DNA from: Fagopyrum homotropicum
Taxonomy: Eukaryota; Streptophyta; Magnoliopsida; Caryophyllales; Polygonaceae
Assembly (NCBI GenBank): GCA_033239125.1
Contig: BSWB01000002.1
Coordinates: forward strand, 50,937,001 to 51,001,000
Direction: 5' to 3'
Length of the DNA: 64,000 nucleotides
Shown: positions 45,966 through 57,926 of the stretch, piece after piece
How positions within the stretch are numbered: the first letter of the stretch is position 1
How the letters are laid out: each line of letters opens with the position of its first letter
The notes under the pieces: generated by a model
The model's input: the letters and a program-made list of their open reading frames with translations, nothing else
Databases searched by the model: none
What the model was told of the DNA's origin: nothing
Program-made: the position numbers and the translations under genes

Positions 45966-48074
45966 CTACTCAAGGTGAAGTGGGGCAATTATGTCTACCG
46001 GAGCTCCCGGGATATACTTCTTCAACCGGTGCCCATTCACCTTAAAGTTCCCACAATGTTCCCCTCCTATCTCAATAGCTCCATGGGGAAAGATCTTCTT
46101 CACCACATATGACCCGGTCCATCTTGATTTGAGCTTTCCGGGAAAAAGCCGCAGCCTTGAGTTGAAGAGAAGGACAAGGTCTCCTTCACTCAACTCTTTG
46201 GGGATGATCCTCTTGTCATGCCACCGCTTGGTTCTTTCCTTGTAGATCCGGGCATTCTCATAAGCATCCACCCGGATCTCCTCAAGGGCATTCAATTCAA
46301 GCAATCTCTTCTCTCCCGCCTCCTTGAGATCAAAATTTAGCCACTTAATGGCCCAATAAGCTCTATGCTCCATCTCTACCGGGAGGTGGCAAGACTTGCC
46401 ATAAACCAACTTGTAAGGAGTGGTGCCAATCGGTGTCTTGAAGGCGGTTCTATATGCCCATAAGGCATCATCAAGCCTCATAGCCCAATCTTTTCTCGTC
46501 CTAGATACCGTCTTCTCAAGGATGGATTTGATCTCCCGGTTGGAGATCTCCACTTGGCCACTAGTTTGGGGGTGGTAAGGTGTTGCCACCTTATGAGTCA
46601 CCCCATACTTGGTCAAAAGTGCTCCAAAGTTCCTATTTGTGAAGTGCTTCCCTCCATCACTTATGATCACCCTTGGTGTTCCAAACCTAGGAAAGATCAC
46701 TCGGTTGAAGAACCGCACCACCACCTTGGCATCATTTGTAGGAGAGGCGATTGCCTCCACCCATCTTGACACATAGTCCACCGCCAATAGGATGTAGAGA
46801 TTTCCACATGAAGAAGGGAATGGTCCCATGAAGTCCACACCCCACACATCAAATATTTCCACTTCTTGAATGTTGTTCAAGGACATCTCATTCCTTCTTG
46901 AGATGTTGCCCGTCCTTTGGCAAGCATCACATGCCACTACAAAACCTTGTACGTCTTTAAACAAGTTAGGCCAATAAAAACCGGATTCCAATACCTTTGC
47001 ACACGTCTTGTGTGAGCTAGCATGGCCTCCACATGGTAAGGAGTGACAATGCCGGATCACACTCTCTACTTCATCTTCCGGTATGCATCTTCTAAACATT
47101 CCATCCGGGCCTCTTTTGAATAAGAGTGGCTCACTCCAATAGTAATGCCTCACATCATTGAAGAACTTCTTCCTTTGGGCATATGACAAGCCGGGAGGCA
47201 CTTCCTCACACACAAGATAGTTCACAATGTGGGCATACCATGGCTCACTTCCTCTAGACACTTGGAACAAGCATTCCTCCACCATTTGTAATTGCTCATC
47301 CCGGAATGAGTCATCAATCGGGATGTCATCTCTCTCAAGCTCTAATGGAGGCAATCTACTAAGGTGATCCGCCACTGAGTTCTCGGATCCCTTCTTGTCC
47401 CGGATTTCCAAATCAAACTCTTGTAGAAGAAGGATCCACCGAATCAACCTTGGCTTCATATCCTTCTTTGTAAGTAGATAACGGATCGCAGCATGATCCG
47501 TGTACACTATGACCTTCGCTCCAACAAGATATGAGCGGAACTTCTCAAAAGCATACACAACCGCTAGCAACTCTTTCTCAGTGGTAGCATAATTGAGTTG
47601 GGCATCATCTAGCGTCTTGCTAGCATAATAAATGGCATGAGTGCGCCCATCTTTCCTTTGCCCCAAAACAGCCCCAACGGCTACATCGCTTGCATCACAC
47701 ATGATCTCAAATGGTAGATTCCAATCCGGAGGTTGCATGATAGGTGCGGAGATCAAGGTGTTCTTCAACCTACAAAAAGCCTCAAGACAATCTTTGGAAA
47801 AGACAAAATCAACATCCTTCATTAGTAGGTTAGTGAGAGGCTTAGAGATTTTAGAGAAGTCTTGAATAAACCTCCGGTAAAAACCGGCATGCCCTAAGAA
47901 ACTCCTTACCCCCTTCACCGAGGTAGGTGGTGGCAACTTCTCTATCGTTTCAATCTTGGCCCTATCAACCTCAATGCCACGGTTGGACACCAAGTGTCCC
48001 AATACAATACCTTCACTTACCATGAAGTGGCATTTTTCCCAATTCAAGACAAGATTTGTATCTTCACATCTTTA
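45966..48074 (-). pseudogene. Athila-like 2 RT thumb, RNase H and complete integrase
   Basis: Open after a TAA at 48072-48074, where Athila-like 1 has CAA (Gln). It contains the RT C-terminus (WEKCHFMVSEGIVLGHLVS), RNase H (DASDVAVGAVLGQ, TEKELLAVVYA, TDHAAIRYLL), the HHCC finger (HCHSLPCGGHASSHKT, ACDACQR) and the whole integrase core. Unlike Athila-like 1, the Trp before GVDFMGPFP is intact, so finger and core are in one frame. The second catalytic region reads ISDGGKHF. Confidence 0.9.
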
Positions 48075-48932
48075 CAATACTAATGACAAGTTAGCTAAGC
48101 AATTATCAAAGGAAGAACCATAAACAGAGAAATCATCCATGAACACTTCCATGATATTTTCAATGTACTCAGAAAAGATAGCCATCATACACCTTTGGAA
48201 GGTGGCGGGTGCATTACACAACCCAAATGGCATTCTCCTATATGCAAAAGTTCCCCATGGACATGTAAAGGTGGTTTTCTCTTGGTCATCGGGGTGGATA
48301 GGGATTTGGAAGAATCCACTATAGCCATCTAAGTAGCAAAAATGAGAATGTTGAGCTAACCTTTCTAGCATTTGGTCAATGAAGGGGAGAGGGAAGTGAT
48401 CTTTCCTAGAGGCCATGTTCAACTTCCTATAATCAATACACATCCTCCACCCCGTAACCGTCCTAGTCGGGATTAGTTCGTTGTTCTCATTAGTTACTAC
48501 GGTCATTCCACCCTTCTTAGGAACTACATGAACGGGACTAACCCACTTACTATCCGAGATAGGGTAGATAATTCCCGCATCTAGCAACTTAATGATTTCC
48601 TTTTTGACTACCTCTTTCATTATGGGATTTAATCTCCTTTGATGTTCAATAGAGGGTTTATGATTATCCTCCATCAATATCTTATGCATGCACAAAGAAG
48701 GTTTAATTCCAACCAAATCATCAATAGTATAGCCAATGGCTTTCCTATGCAATCTTAGTTCATGCAACAACTTAGCAAGTTCATCATCACTCAAGCATGC
48801 ATTAACAATCACCGGATATGTTGAATTATCACCAAGAAAAGCATACTTCAAATGAGAGGGGAGGGGTTTGAGTTCGAGTTTAGGAGGACCTTTATCGATT
48901 GGGGACGATCCAAACAAGGTTGGATGAGATTA
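48072..48932 (-). pseudogene. Athila-like 2 RT palm, N-terminal part
   Basis: Open between a TAA at 48930-48932 and a TAA at 48072-48074. It carries the approach to RT (SSPIDKGPPKLELKPLPSHL), WRMCIDYRKLN, the Q-ATFQRCM block and the FMDDFSVYGSSFD active site, then stops inside the palm. At the place of the 27150 stop of Athila-like 1 the codon here is AAA (Lys). Confidence 0.9.
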
Positions 48933-49073
48933 ATCCAAAGCAAATGAAGGCTTTCCATGGCTCCTAGAAGCTTGATCATCATCCAGGGCTGATTCAGGGG
49001 AAACCACGGCTAGAACCACGGTTGGCTCTACTTCCACGGCCGTGGACCTTGCCTGGCTTGCTTCTCGGAGTTG

Positions 49074-50315
49074 TCAAGAGAGTTCTACGGCCGTGGAACC
49101 ACTTCCACGCCCGTGGAACGTCCAGTTGCTCAGCTCCTCTTTGTGGCCTTCATCTTGAGCACTTGTCTCCTCCTCTAATGCTTCTAAGGCCTTGATCTCT
49201 TCATTGCAAGCCTCCTCAACACCTTCCTCCATCATACTTAAGGTAAGAACCTTCTCTAAGGGATCCTTGATCAAGATCGAGCTTACAACTTCTCTAGATT
49301 CTTCTTGCTCGACTATGTTGAAGACATCCTCATCAAGGGTTGGCCCTTTCATCATTGTGGACAACTTGAACTTGATGTTCTCTTCTCCAATGTTGAAGGA
49401 GAGAGTCCCATTCTTGCAATCCACTAGGCATCCGGAGGTGGCTAGGAAAGGTCTTCCTAAGATAATGGGAACCGGATAGTCCGCCGGAATATCCAAGACA
49501 ACAAAATCAATTGGCACATAGAATCCTCCTAGTTGCACCGGAATGTCTTCTAGGATCCCAACCGGATGAGTGATAGATCGGTCCGCCATATAGAGGGTCA
49601 TCTTGACCGGTTTTGGCTCTCCTAGCCCAACCTTGTTGCAAAGTGCAAGCGGTATGATGCTTACACTTGCCCCAAGATCACAAAGGGCCTCATACTTCAC
49701 ATCTCCCACTCCAATCGGGACACAAAAAGAACCCGGATCTCTTAGCTTGGGAGGCATCTCCTCCTTCATCGTTTGGATCAATTCCGAGGATCTCTTGGTC
49801 ATTCTTATCTTCCCATACTCCTCCAACTTCCTTTTGTTGGAGAGTATCTCTTTCAAGAACTTGCCATATGCCGGCATTCCTAAAATAGTATCCATGAACG
49901 GAATGTTAATATGCAATTTAGACATTAGTTCAAGGAACTTACCAAAGTGATTGTCCAAGCGAGCTCTTGCTCGTGATTGTGGGAACGGTAGTGGTGGCTT
50001 GTATGGAGGTGGTGCCACATAAGTTGGCTCTACATCCTTGCTCTTGCCTCCATCTCTTTGCAAAGTCTCTTCCTCTATCACCGCTTGTTTCCCTTTAGCA
50101 TTCTCCTTGGGCAAAGGATTTTTCATGCTCAACCCACTCCTTGTTGTGATAGCCAACACTTGCCCTCTTGGGTTGTCTTCCGTTCTTCCGGGAAGCTTTC
50201 CCGGATCTCTATGGGCTTCACCCGCCTTGTGGAACACTTGTGCTTCCAAAACCTTTTGAGCTTTAGAGATTGAAGTCACAGTGCTCTCTAGACCACTCAA
50301 CCTTCCAAGCAATTA
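49074..50315 (-). pseudogene. Athila-like 2 gag C-terminus and protease
   Basis: Open after a TAA at 50313-50315, where Athila-like 1 has CAA. It holds the post-gag linker (KAQKVLEAQVFHKAGEAHRDPGK), the protease with CDLGASVSIIPL and ILGRPFLATSG, and a variable linker that includes STAVE, encoded by the palindrome family (tccacggccgtggaa type). It ends at TGA 49074-49076. The rest of the linker (48933-49073) is in the same frame up to the next stop. Confidence 0.9.
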
Positions 50316-51516
50316 CTCAAACATCATTTCGGTTCTATCCTTTGGAGGTTGAGTAAATCCGGGTGGAGGTTCTTGTGAAGCTTTTGGTGGTGGAGTTGTG
50401 CTTGTGGAAGCGGGAGGGTTCAAGGCTCCATCCGGGTTAGAGTAGGAAAATCCGGGATGGTTGTGGTTGGGCCGGTAATTGTTGAATTGCCGGTTGTTGT
50501 TGAAGTTCCTTGGGCCTTGATAATTGTTGTAATTGCTCCTTCCCATGTAACTCACATCCTCCTCCTTGGAAGATAAGTTAGCTTGTGGAAGTACTTGAGG
50601 AGTTGCTTGGTTCTTCAAAGTTGTAGCACACAACTCCCTCAAGGACTTCAACTCGTTGTTGATGGCGTCAAGCTTGAAATTGTTCATGGTGACCTCACTC
50701 ACCTCATATGCTCCCGCCTTTCTCCCTTCACTCTTCCTATGGGAGTACTTTTCAATCACTAGAGCTTGCTTCTCCACAAACTCCCAAGCTTCATCTACAT
50801 GCTTCTCCATGAAAGTCCCACCGGAAAGAGACTGGAGCTTGAATTGGCTATCTTCATCAAGTCCTTTGAAGTAGATCTCCAACAGCTCAATTTTCGGTAT
50901 GCCATGGTGTGGACAATCTAGGAGAAGATCCTTGAACCTCTCCCAAGACTTGAATAAACTCTCTCTATCCTTCATCACGAAGGCATTGATCTTCCCTCTT
51001 AACTCGGTAGTCTTGGAAGGTGGGAAGAACTTAGTCAAAAACTCGGTTGTCATCTCCTCCCAAGTACCAACTCGCCCTTGTGGAATAGATTGATACCAAG
51101 CCAAGGCTTTATCCTTAAGAGAGAAGGAAAAAGCCCTAAGCTTATGGTTGTTGCTTTCCAATCTTGGCGGTCTAAGAGTCTCCATCAAGATCTCATAGTT
51201 CATCAAGTGTTGATGAGGAGACTCTCCTTCCATCCCTCCAAATTGATTATGCCGGATCATTTGTAGAACTTGAGGGCGGAGCTCGTAATCATGGGCTGCG
51301 GGATCTCCTAAGCTCATCTCTTAGCCTAATTTGCTCTAAAGCTTCATCCAATTCAGCTTGGAGGTTTCTTCCGGCCATCTCTTTCTCCTTTCGAATGCTC
51401 TTGGATCTAGATCTAAGGGTTTTCTCCGGTTTGGGATCGAATGGAGCTAAATCCTTTCCACGAGATCTTCGCATACACCTAAAGAGTAAGAAATGTCCTG
51501 AAAAGCAAAGACACAC
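50313..51516 (-). pseudogene. Athila-like 2 gag with an internal deletion
   Basis: The N-terminus (MRRSRGKDLAPFDPKPEKT, from the ATG at 51472-51474) runs to RLRDEL and then shifts frame. The next piece begins at LGDPAAHDYELRP. In Athila-like 1 about 80 codons with coiled coil and a Pro/Gln run lie between these points, so some 240 bases were deleted at about 51315. The capsid-like domain (NQFGGMEGESPHQHL to CPHHGIP) and the Asn-rich part are otherwise intact up to the stop at 50313. Confidence 0.88.
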
Positions 51517-51591
51517 ACCAAAGAGAGATCAAAAGCAACAAGAAAGATCTACACTATAAACAATCACAAAATAGACTCAATCTAGACCTAG

Positions 51592-51609
51592 TCCCCGGCA
51601 ACGGCGCCA
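51592..51609 (-). other. Primer-binding site of Athila-like 2, tRNA-Asp type
   Basis: TGGCGCCGTTGCCGGGGA on the minus strand, six bases after the 5' LTR. Confidence 0.88.
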
Positions 51610-51615
51610 AAAACT

Positions 51616-53423
51616 TGTCACGCTCAGGATGTGTGCACAATAAGCTTTAAATTTATACTCGTTATATTTCTCCTAACTCCTAGAGCACCCGCGGTGTACG
51701 GGACGTTCGTAGTATGGATAGTATTCCGAGGTCGAACACAAAGACTAAGGTGAGATTGATTCGGTTTATGATTGAGTTTAGTGAAGATCTAGGTTAAGAA
51801 AAGAGAGAAATAAAGAAATGAAAATCTCAATTGTTTTTGGTTGGTTTTTAGGTGATCAATCAAGGATCACAATTCATGCAAAAGTAAGCAATCAATTAAG
51901 CTAACGAATCAACACAAAGAAACAAGCTAAACACGAGATATGAATCAAAAGAGAGAAACAGATTCTAGGGGTTGGAAATTCCGATTATGGCATAGGACTC
52001 AAGCTATCTAATCATTCCTTGGATGATCTATGATATGTCGGGAGTAAGTGTTCTAGAGTGGGATCAATCACCGGGTAGGTCTCATGGTCCACTAATCCAT
52101 TCCTAAGACCTCATTACCGGGTAAGTCTCTAAGAACCTAAGGATTGGAGTTCTACACAAACCGGATTGTTGCCTAGAGGTCTAACCTATCCTTACCGGGT
52201 AAGTCTCGGAAAGGGAAGTTCTAAGCAACTATCCTAGCACACTTAGTCCAATGGCGGCTTGTGAGGCTCACCATTACCTAGGGTTTGTAATCTTCGAAAT
52301 CTAAGGGTAAGAATCATCGGGTAGGTCTCTTCTAACACTTAGTAGCTAAAACTAGGTCACCCTAGGCTAGATTAACTCAACAAACACCTAAGATTTCAAC
52401 ATTCTAACAATCTAAAGCTAGATTCATCGAACCAAGGAGAATCACGGGATATTCTACACATCCACGGCCGTGGAAGGGGAAGATCCACCCGTGGACTTCA
52501 ACAGAGAGTTCGTTCTTGTAAGTTACTCATCCAAAGGTAAATCTAAGTGCATCCTATCATAGTCCTAGCCACAATCATCCTTTCCTTACCCTAGAATCAC
52601 ATCTATTTAGCCTACAACATTCATCATAACAATCGAAATCATCATACATAAAATCATAGCATTCCTTTGCAAGATAATGAAGGGGGAAAAGATGAACAAG
52701 TAAGGAAACAAAACCAAGCTGAAGTTTAGATAAGAATGACTCACAACCCTTCCAAAAGAAGGTTCAAATGGTTCATACAACTCTAGAAATCAAATCCGAT
52801 ACTCTTTACTACAAAAGCTATCAAAGTGTGGCAAGGGTGTGTTCTTCCTTCTCCTCTCCAATGGTAGACTTCTTCTTCCTTGCTTGTTTAAATCTTCTTG
52901 TTGAGAGAGTATTTTTTATTGGATGATGGTGGATAATGGAGGGCTGCTCCAAGATGATTCCCTCAGCCAATGCAGGACCACTTTTATAACAATTTTGCAT
53001 GAGCTGGCCATGAGAAACGTGGCACAACTGTCACAAGAATCTGGCAAAATCCACGGGTAGAACCACGGCCGTGGACTTGCTCTTAACCGTGGTTTTGCTC
53101 CAGAAACCTTGTTAGGCTCGTTTAGCTATGATTTGGTGCATGGCTTGTGTTGGCAAGGTTCCATGAGTCTCCTTTGGCCTCTAGTTTGCATCCTAATGAG
53201 TCCGAGGGTGTGTCATCTCGAGGATTGATTCTCGAATGCATCGGTTTAGCTCCTAAATCTCCCATAATACCTATAAAACAAGCACAAGTCCGTGTAGACG
53301 TCTATCTCGACAAAATACATGAATTGAGTACAAAACCTCGTGAACTAATGCTAAACCAAGCATGAATGAGTGAGAAATCTATCTAAAAGAGTGTCTAAAT
53401 CTAAGTCATAAATCGTGTTATCA
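51616..53423 (-). repeat. 5' LTR of Athila-like 2
   Basis: The 1808-base partner of 42475-44294 carries the motif array at about 52069-52329, palindromes at 52462-52473 and 53063-53074, and a minus-strand TATA-like box at 52981-52989. Confidence 0.93.
52981..52989 (-). promoter_or_regulatory. TATA-like box, Athila-like 2 5' LTR
   Basis: ttataaaag followed by TGGTCCTGC on the minus strand; the second copy is at 43853-43861. The downstream bases are shared with Athila-like 1. Confidence 0.55.
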
Positions 53424-53428
53424 TCCTC

Positions 53429-54089
53429 TGTAACTGAAGTTAGACCGTCAGTCGATCTATTGCCTCCTCTTGAGACGTCCACAAACTAAGGGTGCCCGTG
53501 ATCACATTCACCTTCCCCTAAATGATCCAAAATCGTAAGACCGAAGTCCTTAACCAACCCTAACCATCACCTATGGCGGGTATTCAACTGTTGCCGAATG
53601 CATACATATATGTCATACTCTTATCGTCTGTACATGACTAGCATGTCGTTTCATAACAAAATCCCGACATCATCTAAAGTGCGTGCATTAAAGCGTCTAT
53701 ATCTCGACCCTTCGTCGGTCATTCTTCTTATATTCCCACAATTGTCTAACGCACACCGAAACCTCTCTTGTTACTTCATACGTATCCCAAACCCCGCTTG
53801 GATGTATCCATATGTCATAAAGTCCTCATGACTCTTTGCCTGTGCCAAAGAAAATGAAATAGAGGTCACTCACCTCTTTTGCTTCTATTTAAGTTCCACG
53901 GACATGGCTCGGACCATACCATTCTTAGTATGCTTTCAAAGAAAAGAAGGGAGTGCCAGCAACTATTCCGCCACTCGGCGATCATAGCCCGCCAACCTAT
54001 GTGTTACATACCTCCTCCACATACCTTGAAGGTAGTACCAAAAATATCACATTGGTTTTTATTGGGTCAACTCGATAACTCTCAATATC
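53429..54089 (-). pseudogene. Tekay A interior after Athila-like 2, no clear domain
   Basis: The sequence continues Tekay A beyond the target duplication of Athila-like 2. I see no intact domain. The order of neighbours suggests it should hold the region from the integrase spacer back to gag, so most of pol and gag must have been deleted. Confidence 0.4.
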
Positions 54090-54548
54090 ACAACACTTGT
54101 GCAATAACACAACAATAAACGTGGTCTTCCTAATCCGGTTAATCATTATCACAACAATTAAAAACACAAACCACCATCACGCATCATACTGATACATCGA
54201 AGCTAGCTAATTAAATCCGAAGACTTACCACATTCTAACGACCAACCAAGAACAACCGATCTCACTTTCTGTAGGAATATATCAAAGTCTGTTCAAGACA
54301 AGGCACGATAATCAACAACTACTCACACAAGGTGGAACTCCTTTGACTTCTAGTCCTATATGATCTTACAAGATCATACACTCTCATAATGTAGGATAGC
54401 ACTCCTAGTCCTCACAACTTATAAAAACACAACCATCAACCCATGCTACAATACTCATGTCGTAACCTCACAATCTCAACAATCAAAAGATGACAACCTC
54501 AAAGCCTCAACAAGCCTCACATGATAACATCCACACTTCAAGTCTTAG
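54090..54548 (-). repeat. Tekay A 5' LTR fragment
   Basis: It aligns base for base, with scattered changes, to 32458-32915 of the Tekay A 3' LTR (for example aatccggttaatcattatcac and the leader block ending ccacacttcaag). It stops at cttag (54544-54548), where Tekay B begins. Confidence 0.75.
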
Positions 54549-56176
54549 TGTAGCACCCCAAGTTTTGGGAACTCGAAGCGTTAAGGGCTAGGACATAACA
54601 TCAACATCATCGGATCTTACAAAAAGGCGCAGACAAATGAAAACCAAAACTCAATATAAAACCAAAGGTTTAAACAATGGGAAGCAAAAAAGACTCGCAG
54701 CCGAGTTCAAAACAAAAGGGAAACAGCAACTGAAACATAAACCCGATCCCGTCCTATAATATACGGGAACCCCGACTAACCACAACAACCGGATCACTCA
54801 GAAGCACCTATATCCTGCATGACATCTACAACATCGGTATAAATCGTTAGCTAATATTCTAGATATCTGAAAGAATGTAAGGGCACAAAGTAAACATATA
54901 GCATGCTCACACTATACCGGTTATTATCTTTCATTAAGTTATCCATTACTAATTCAACTTCTTTTGTCACACGAGAATCTCCCGAAACTCGCCTCCGTTT
55001 CCGTCTACCAACACGAATAGATCACTACTATCCCTTACCTGCAGGCCCGGGTTGCAAGATCACATTCTAGTCTCTTGTAGAACTAGACAAGTGCTCACTG
55101 CCCGGTTATCACACACTTGGGCCAATTACGGTTATAAAGGTGTTTCCTCTTCAGGTTATCCATTATAACGGTAATAACAACACAAAAAAGCCAATACACT
55201 CAAACCATTTTACAGAATGAAGCTAAGTAAGTCCAAGAGACTTACCGCACTCAAAGGTAACTCAACGGTCAAAGAACGACTCAATTTCCCTCAGCTAAGT
55301 AGAAAAGGAAAGCGCGGTTGCTAGAAGTCTATAACTTCTAGTCTTAATGATCTAAGAGATCTCCACATGCTAAGAGCTCGACCTTAGTCTTACATCACTC
55401 TCAAGGGCTAACAACATCAACAACAACCAAGGAAAAGAAAGAGGAAAGAAAGAAAGGAAGCAGCTCACCAAAGACGGGAGCTACTACACAGGAAACCGCA
55501 AGGGGTGGCTCGTCAGGGCGCGGGGGCAATTACATGACAAAAAATGCTGCGGGGCTTCTCTCGACAAGAACTCACAACAAGTGATCCAATGCTCGAACCT
55601 TTGATCCACACTCGTCAAGACTCAACCAACGGAGCATGTGAACATCAACACATCAACAACGGGAAGACCAACAAGAATCAAGGTTCAAACTTGATTCTTG
55701 GAGAAGAAGAAAAGGAAGAACGAATTGAGGAAACGAAACAGAAGGGAAACGGCATGCATCAATACATGAACGTGAGGAAGAAACAAGGAAGGATGAACTT
55801 ACACGTTTAGCAAGATCACATGAAGCAAGGGCAAAACGCTGCAATTCTTGAGGGTGAAGAAACGTATGCAAGAAATGCAAAAACGAGGGGGAAAGAGGGA
55901 TTTTATAGAAAAGGATGAAAAGATAGAAGGAAGGACGTTCTAGGGTTTAGAAGATCTAGGAAAGTCGGCCCAAGATAAGAACATCGGATCTTCTAAGATA
56001 GGAAACAAAATAGAAACGAAAAAGGAAAGAATATCTTCGCGATCTGAGGAAAACCCACATGGACGGTTTGCCTTGCCACGACCGCGGCTAGCCGCAGGGG
56101 CAGTGACAGGTACAGTTGCCGCTGGGACGGCTGTTGTCACCGCAAGGGTAGTGGCAGCGAAAACCCGGCCGTTACA
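54549..56176 (-). repeat. 3' LTR of Tekay B
   Basis: It starts tgtagcacccc and ends ccgttaca on the plus strand, then the polypurine tract (cagatacccctaaaaag) follows. It has a minus-strand TATA-like ctataaaat at 55900-55908 and gcaggggc-type motifs near 55500 and 56090-56130. The open frames inside are not genes. Confidence 0.85.
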
Positions 56177-57926
56177 TCAGATACCCCTAAAAAGAAGTTT
56201 CGTCCCAAAACTTGCAACAACCCGGAAGGTCACACAACAACAACACAGAAAAGCTGAACTCAACTCTTACATTCCCACTCGGGGAACATAACTCAAAACG
56301 TCACAAAAGCGTGCATAAAACTCAACCAAGGAAACCGAAACGCAATAACTATGTTAAAGGTACATCCAACCCAGCATAAAACTCCAAATAGTTCCTCTAT
56401 ATACTATCCTTTGTCTCCTAAGTCGCCTCATCAGCTCCTCGCATCAACCACTGAATCTTCATCATCGGTATGTCCTTCAAACGCAAGCGTCTCGTACTAC
56501 GCTCTAAGACAGCTATCGGATGCTCTACGAACGTGCGGTCTGGCTCGACCAATACATCCTCATGACTGACGATGTGTCTCGAGTCCGGTATGTATTCCCG
56601 TAACTGAGACACATGGAAGACCAAGTGAACACCCTCAATTCTCGATGGAAAAACAAGTCTGTATGCTACCTCTCCAACTTGCTCAAGAATCTCAAAAGGT
56701 CCGACGTATCTAGGACTCACCTTCCCCTTGACACTAAAACGTCGGACGCCTCGTGTCGGGGATACTCTCAACCAAACCTGAGCTCCAAATCTGAACTCTA
56801 GAGGTTGGCGCCTCTTAAATGCATAAGACTTCTATCGACTCTATTCTGCTAACATCCACTCACAGATCACTACTACTCGAGTCATATCATCCTGAATTTC
56901 CTCCGATGCTACTCCGCTAGGACTACTCGGCTCGTCTTAGCATAACGGTGTACGGCATATCTGTTCGTATAAAGCCATGTAAGGAGTCATCCTGATCGAT
57001 GCATGCCAACTGTTGTTATATGAAAACTCCACTAAGGGAAGGTGATCTGGCCACACATGTCCCCAGTCTAACACGGAGGCTCTCAACATGTTTTCTAGAG
57101 TCTAGATGGTCTGCTCGGACTTACCATTGGTCTGCAGATGATAAGCAGTCATGAACTGCAAACTCGTACCTAGGGCGGCATGCACTTGCTGCCAAAACCT
57201 CGAAGTGAACCGTCCATCTCTATTAGAGACTATAGTCCTAGTTACTCCATGAAGTCTCACTATCTTCCTCGTGAACTCCTTACCGGCCACATTTCCTTGA
57301 TAGGAATGAAACGTGTGTTATTCGTCAATCGATCTACTATCACCCAAATAGCATCAAAGCCTCTACTCGGTCTCAAACCGGTAACAAAATCCATCTAGGT
57401 GTCTTCCCACTTCCACTGAGGAACGAGAAGTGGGTGTAGTCTCCTCCTGGTCAACGATGCTTGATCTTGACCTGTTGACAGGTCGCACACTGAGCTACAT
57501 ATTTCGTGACATCTGGCATCAGACCTCCTAACCAGAAAGAAGGTATAATATCCTGATACATCTTACTCACACCAGGGTGCACAGAAAAGTGAGCCCCTTG
57601 AAGGATCCTCTGTCTCAACTCTCGATCTAAAGGAACACATACGCGTCTCAAGATCCCATCGACACCGACTACAAACTGTGGCGCCTCTCCTTGAGACATC
57701 CGGTCTCAGATCTGTGTGAAAGCTTGACAACTCTCTTGCTTTTGTCGGATCTCTACCAACAGATCAAGTAATATCTCCAAGGTTTATAGGTAGTTGTTGG
57801 AATCCGGAAAGTGGATTTCCTTCTCTAGCCACACAAGGTCTCGTTGTAACTATTGTTGAGTTGTCAGCCTAGCGATCACCATCTCCCGGGGAGCCTTCCT
57901 ACTAAGGGCATCAACTACCACATTTG
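56177..57926 (-). pseudogene. Tekay B integrase with chromodomain-like tail
   Basis: Three blocks are readable on the minus strand. The C-terminal tail occupies 56418-56771 (PFEILEQVGEVAYRL, VFHVSQLREYIPD, MMKIQWLMRGADEAT). A core part occupies 57102-57290 (EFTRKIVRLHGVTRTIVSNRDGRF, TAYHLQTNGKSEQT). The zinc finger occupies 57451-57699 (HPGVSKMYQDI, CATCQQVK). Upstream, DALSRK of RNase H stands at about 57900. Stops separate the blocks. Confidence 0.85.

Larger units (their letters stand above)
42475..53423 (-). mobile_element. Athila-like Ty3/gypsy retrotransposon 2
   Basis: A complete element with perfect target duplications (tcctc at 42470-42474 and 53424-53428), 1.8-kb LTRs (TGTCACG...TTATCA), a tRNA-Asp primer site and a polypurine tract. 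It is a close relative of Athila-like 1 (most of pol is nearly the same protein), but the LTR motif and the gag-protease linker differ. The frame has four stops and an internal gag deletion, so it is non-functional. It sits in the pol of Tekay A. Confidence 0.93.
20997..54548 (-). mobile_element. Tekay-type Ty3/gypsy element (Tekay A), minus strand, host of four nested insertions
   Basis: Its 3' LTR lies in three pieces (20997-21166, 31997-33781, 40790-40867; about 2.03 kb joined). It is interrupted by Athila-like 1 and Athila-like 3, each with perfect five-base target duplications. The polypurine tract and pol remnants follow (40868-42474), interrupted by Athila-like 2, and pol or leader remnants resume at 53429. 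A 5' LTR piece (about 54090-54548) aligns with 32458-32915 of the 3' LTR and is in turn cut by Tekay B. The span is therefore a composite in which only about 6 kb belongs to Tekay A itself. Confidence 0.8.
54549..57926 (-). mobile_element. Tekay-type Ty3/gypsy element (Tekay B), truncated, minus strand
   Basis: It has a full 3' LTR, a polypurine tract, an integrase/chromodomain region and the DALSRK end of RNase H, and then breaks at 57926. RT, protease, gag and the 5' LTR are missing. Its LTR is 1.6 kb and clearly related to, but distinct from, that of Tekay A. Confidence 0.85.

Noticed and set aside
55544..55810. 88-codon plus-strand open frame in the Tekay B LTR
   Set aside because: It sits in the leader part of an LTR on the opposite strand, and a rival frame covers the same bases.
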